NCBI RefSeq assembly: GCF_026151205.1
Contig: NC_087074.1
Span: forward strand, 10,325,226-10,389,225
Direction of reading: 5' to 3'
From: Bolinopsis microptera
Taxonomy: Eukaryota; Ctenophora; Tentaculata; Lobata; Bolinopsidae
Length of the DNA: 64,000 nt
Under the pieces are notes generated by a model. The model did not search any database. It saw nothing but the letters and a program-made list of their open reading frames with translations, and was not told the DNA's origin. Within the stretch, counting starts at the first letter, position 1; the number at the start of each line of letters is the position of its first letter. The position numbers and the translations under genes were made by a program. This document shows, one piece after another, positions 62,157-64,000 of this stretch.

Positions 62157-64000
62157 GAAACCCCGATTGGTAGATAAGATGCCAGTATGTTACAGTAATC
62201 ACGCCGAATGCTCGTGGTATTTCGCTGTGTACAGTGTCCATCGGAGACGTAATCATTAGACGTGGTCTTAAACTTCTACCCCGTTCCAGTATCTTCTAGA
62301 ACAAGTTTTCCCGCTCTGACCGTTGGCGATGTCCAGCTACCTTATCTACTCAACGTACCAATTCCCATGGAACAGAGCTCCGATCGCCCCACGATGATAG
62401 TCCGCCCCTAATTAACTGGAAATCGGAGACGGGGTCAAGGGAACTTGGCATTGGACCCGGGGTCAGACGCGCCGAGACGCAGAGATTCAGATGACTTCTA
62501 TTACAGGCATTTACGTGACGCAGCTCAGCCCTCGCAGAGATCAGCCCCCACGGATCCTGGATCTAGAGGACCACGCCGCTATCGCAGATCTCAGGATGCC
62601 GACTAGGAGAACTCATACCTCGGATTAGCTCTCAGCAGTTGCAGAAGGACCTCGCTACTTCAGATGCCGGCCCGTCCGGAGACTTCTCTCCTGCTAACGC
62701 TACTTTCCTATCGACGACTGGGTGAGTACTCCTAGAGTGGCCTTAGACTATAACGTGTTAAATTATTCTATCGCTAACTATGTATGTATCCAATGATTAG
62801 TTTATTTACCTTGATGTCAGAAGCTCGATTCTGGCCCCTTAAATAAGCGTACTTCACTAGACTTAAAACATACAAGTATGTGACCTAAGAGTCACTAGCA
62901 CAGGAACAGTCCTGTGCTATAATTATCATTGACAGTGTTAAGACTGGGAGTCCTCGCGGTTCCCAGCATATAATCGTGGTGCAGGTGGTAATGCACCAGT
63001 CCATTGAGGTTGGGTGTCACTATATTAGTGGAACTGTACGATCCCTGACCCTGGTGAGACCTGAAGGAGGATATGATCGAGGTAAGTGATAGCCCGCATC
63101 TCCTGGCTAACCAGGCACAATCATATTTCGAGAGCAGTAGGTACGCTCTCGTGGAGCCTATAATAAGTATCCTGACCTAGGTTTTATTAGTGTGTTTCGG
63201 TCCACCCTTTTGTAGATATTATCGTTTCAACTGAGCGTTGTGTCTTACAAATGGAAGCCGCATACGGGACCCAACTTTAGTGGTCAGGCAGTATTGCATA
63301 CCGTACCAGTTTTATAACAAACCATCCACTGTCTTAAACGAAAGATGATACTTAGTATGCTAAGCCTTGTACGCACATAATAGTAAGAACACGGTCTAAC
63401 ATTTAAAAAGATTATAACAACATCTTCCCCGCATATTATACTGGAGAGACGCTGACGCCTGTCCGTTCTAAAAGAAGTACAGTACCGACACCGGACGAAA
63501 CTCGCCGCTTTCTCAACACGCTGCACAACGCCACGGATCCCCCCTGTCCTGACGAGAACTGGGAGAAACAGGTCCGTGTATTTAATATTTTAAACGCCGA
63601 AAATATCGATAATAAAATCCCGATTTATGGATGTTAACGTTAAAAGGTCTGGCAAACCATCGCTTTCTATAAAAGGGTTGTTTCTTAAAATATTAACCAT
63701 GTACGAAAGAAATATTATATACACTGAAAGAGTGCAGGCACTTTGCCTCGGAACGGGCAGTTCCAAATCTTGAGAAGGGTTAACATTAAAAGTTTGACTG
63801 TCCAGTCGCCCGTCATAGCGAAGTGACGTCAGTTAGATTAAAAACTTAATATTTTACCGCCCTTCGGAGAAGGGAGGAGATGCGTCCAATATATTTTGTA
63901 GTTAGATTCACGTCACAATCAACTTAGCGCTACTTTGGTTACCCTCACGATCACGAAACTCACAAACGACAAATCGCACGACATTCACTAGTAACCAAAG
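62157..64000. other. unassigned right edge, possible inserted element
   Basis: The DNA after the glycosyltransferase 2 breakpoint is less AT-rich to about 62720 and starts TGTAAGAAACCCC. An LTR-type insertion is possible, but no second LTR, primer site or gag/pol is visible. A plus-strand frame without ATG, about 63410-63637, is open and protein-like (PTPDETRRFLNTLHN..., DENWEKQVRVFNILNAENID) and ends in TAA. It could be an exon or a retroelement fragment; no family recognised. A hairpin-like GCACTTTGCC/poly region near 63730 is unremarkable. Confidence 0.4.

Overview
This is animal (metazoan) nuclear DNA. Genes are split by GT-AG introns, intergenic DNA is AT-rich and full of small transposons, microsatellites and minisatellites, and the proteins are metazoan secretory or Golgi types (sushi/CCP, ShKT, VWD, C8, type II Golgi sulfotransferases, ricin-lectin GalNAc-transferase-like enzymes). 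There are no bacterial-style operons. The mix of ShKT, CCP and VWD domains with short introns suits a marine invertebrate, possibly a cnidarian or other early-branching animal; the sequence alone does not settle the phylum.

Layout. 1-2.9 kb: repeats only, including a 330-bp (AC)n tract, a field of AGCGNTTATAANCGCT palindromes and a 52-bp tandem repeat. 2.9-4.3 kb (+): a small multi-exon gene of unknown function. 6.7-50.7 kb (-): one very large gene reconstructed here exon by exon. Thirty-three exons encode ShKT, about 35 CCP/sushi modules, a VWD domain, a C8 domain and a short tail (about 2,730 residues in the window; the 5' start lies upstream). Its intron 9, about 26.8 kb (18475-45292), carries on the opposite strand four tandem paralogous Golgi carbohydrate sulfotransferase genes at 19.9, 25.9, 32.5 and 37.9 kb, plus a dead LINE and many DNA transposons. 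50.8-56.2 kb: a repeat desert with a 650-bp-arm inverted repeat, a 23-bp tandem array and a 58-bp minisatellite of about 31 copies. 57-62.2 kb (+): two tandem type II membrane proteins with a lectin-like domain followed by a GT12/GT2-fold (B4GALNT1/2-like) glycosyltransferase domain; the second is truncated. 62.2-64 kb: unassigned.

How the parts may relate (inference). The B4GALNT-like enzymes could add GalNAc and the Sulfotransfer_2 enzymes (the family of the CHST8/9 and CHST11-13 GalNAc 4-O-sulfotransferases) could sulfate it. The window may therefore be a local cluster for a sulfated GalNAc-type glycan, with the sulfotransferases nested inside the gene for a giant secreted sushi/VWD protein that could be a carrier. 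Enzyme family membership is well supported. Substrate, product and the link to the sushi protein are hypotheses.
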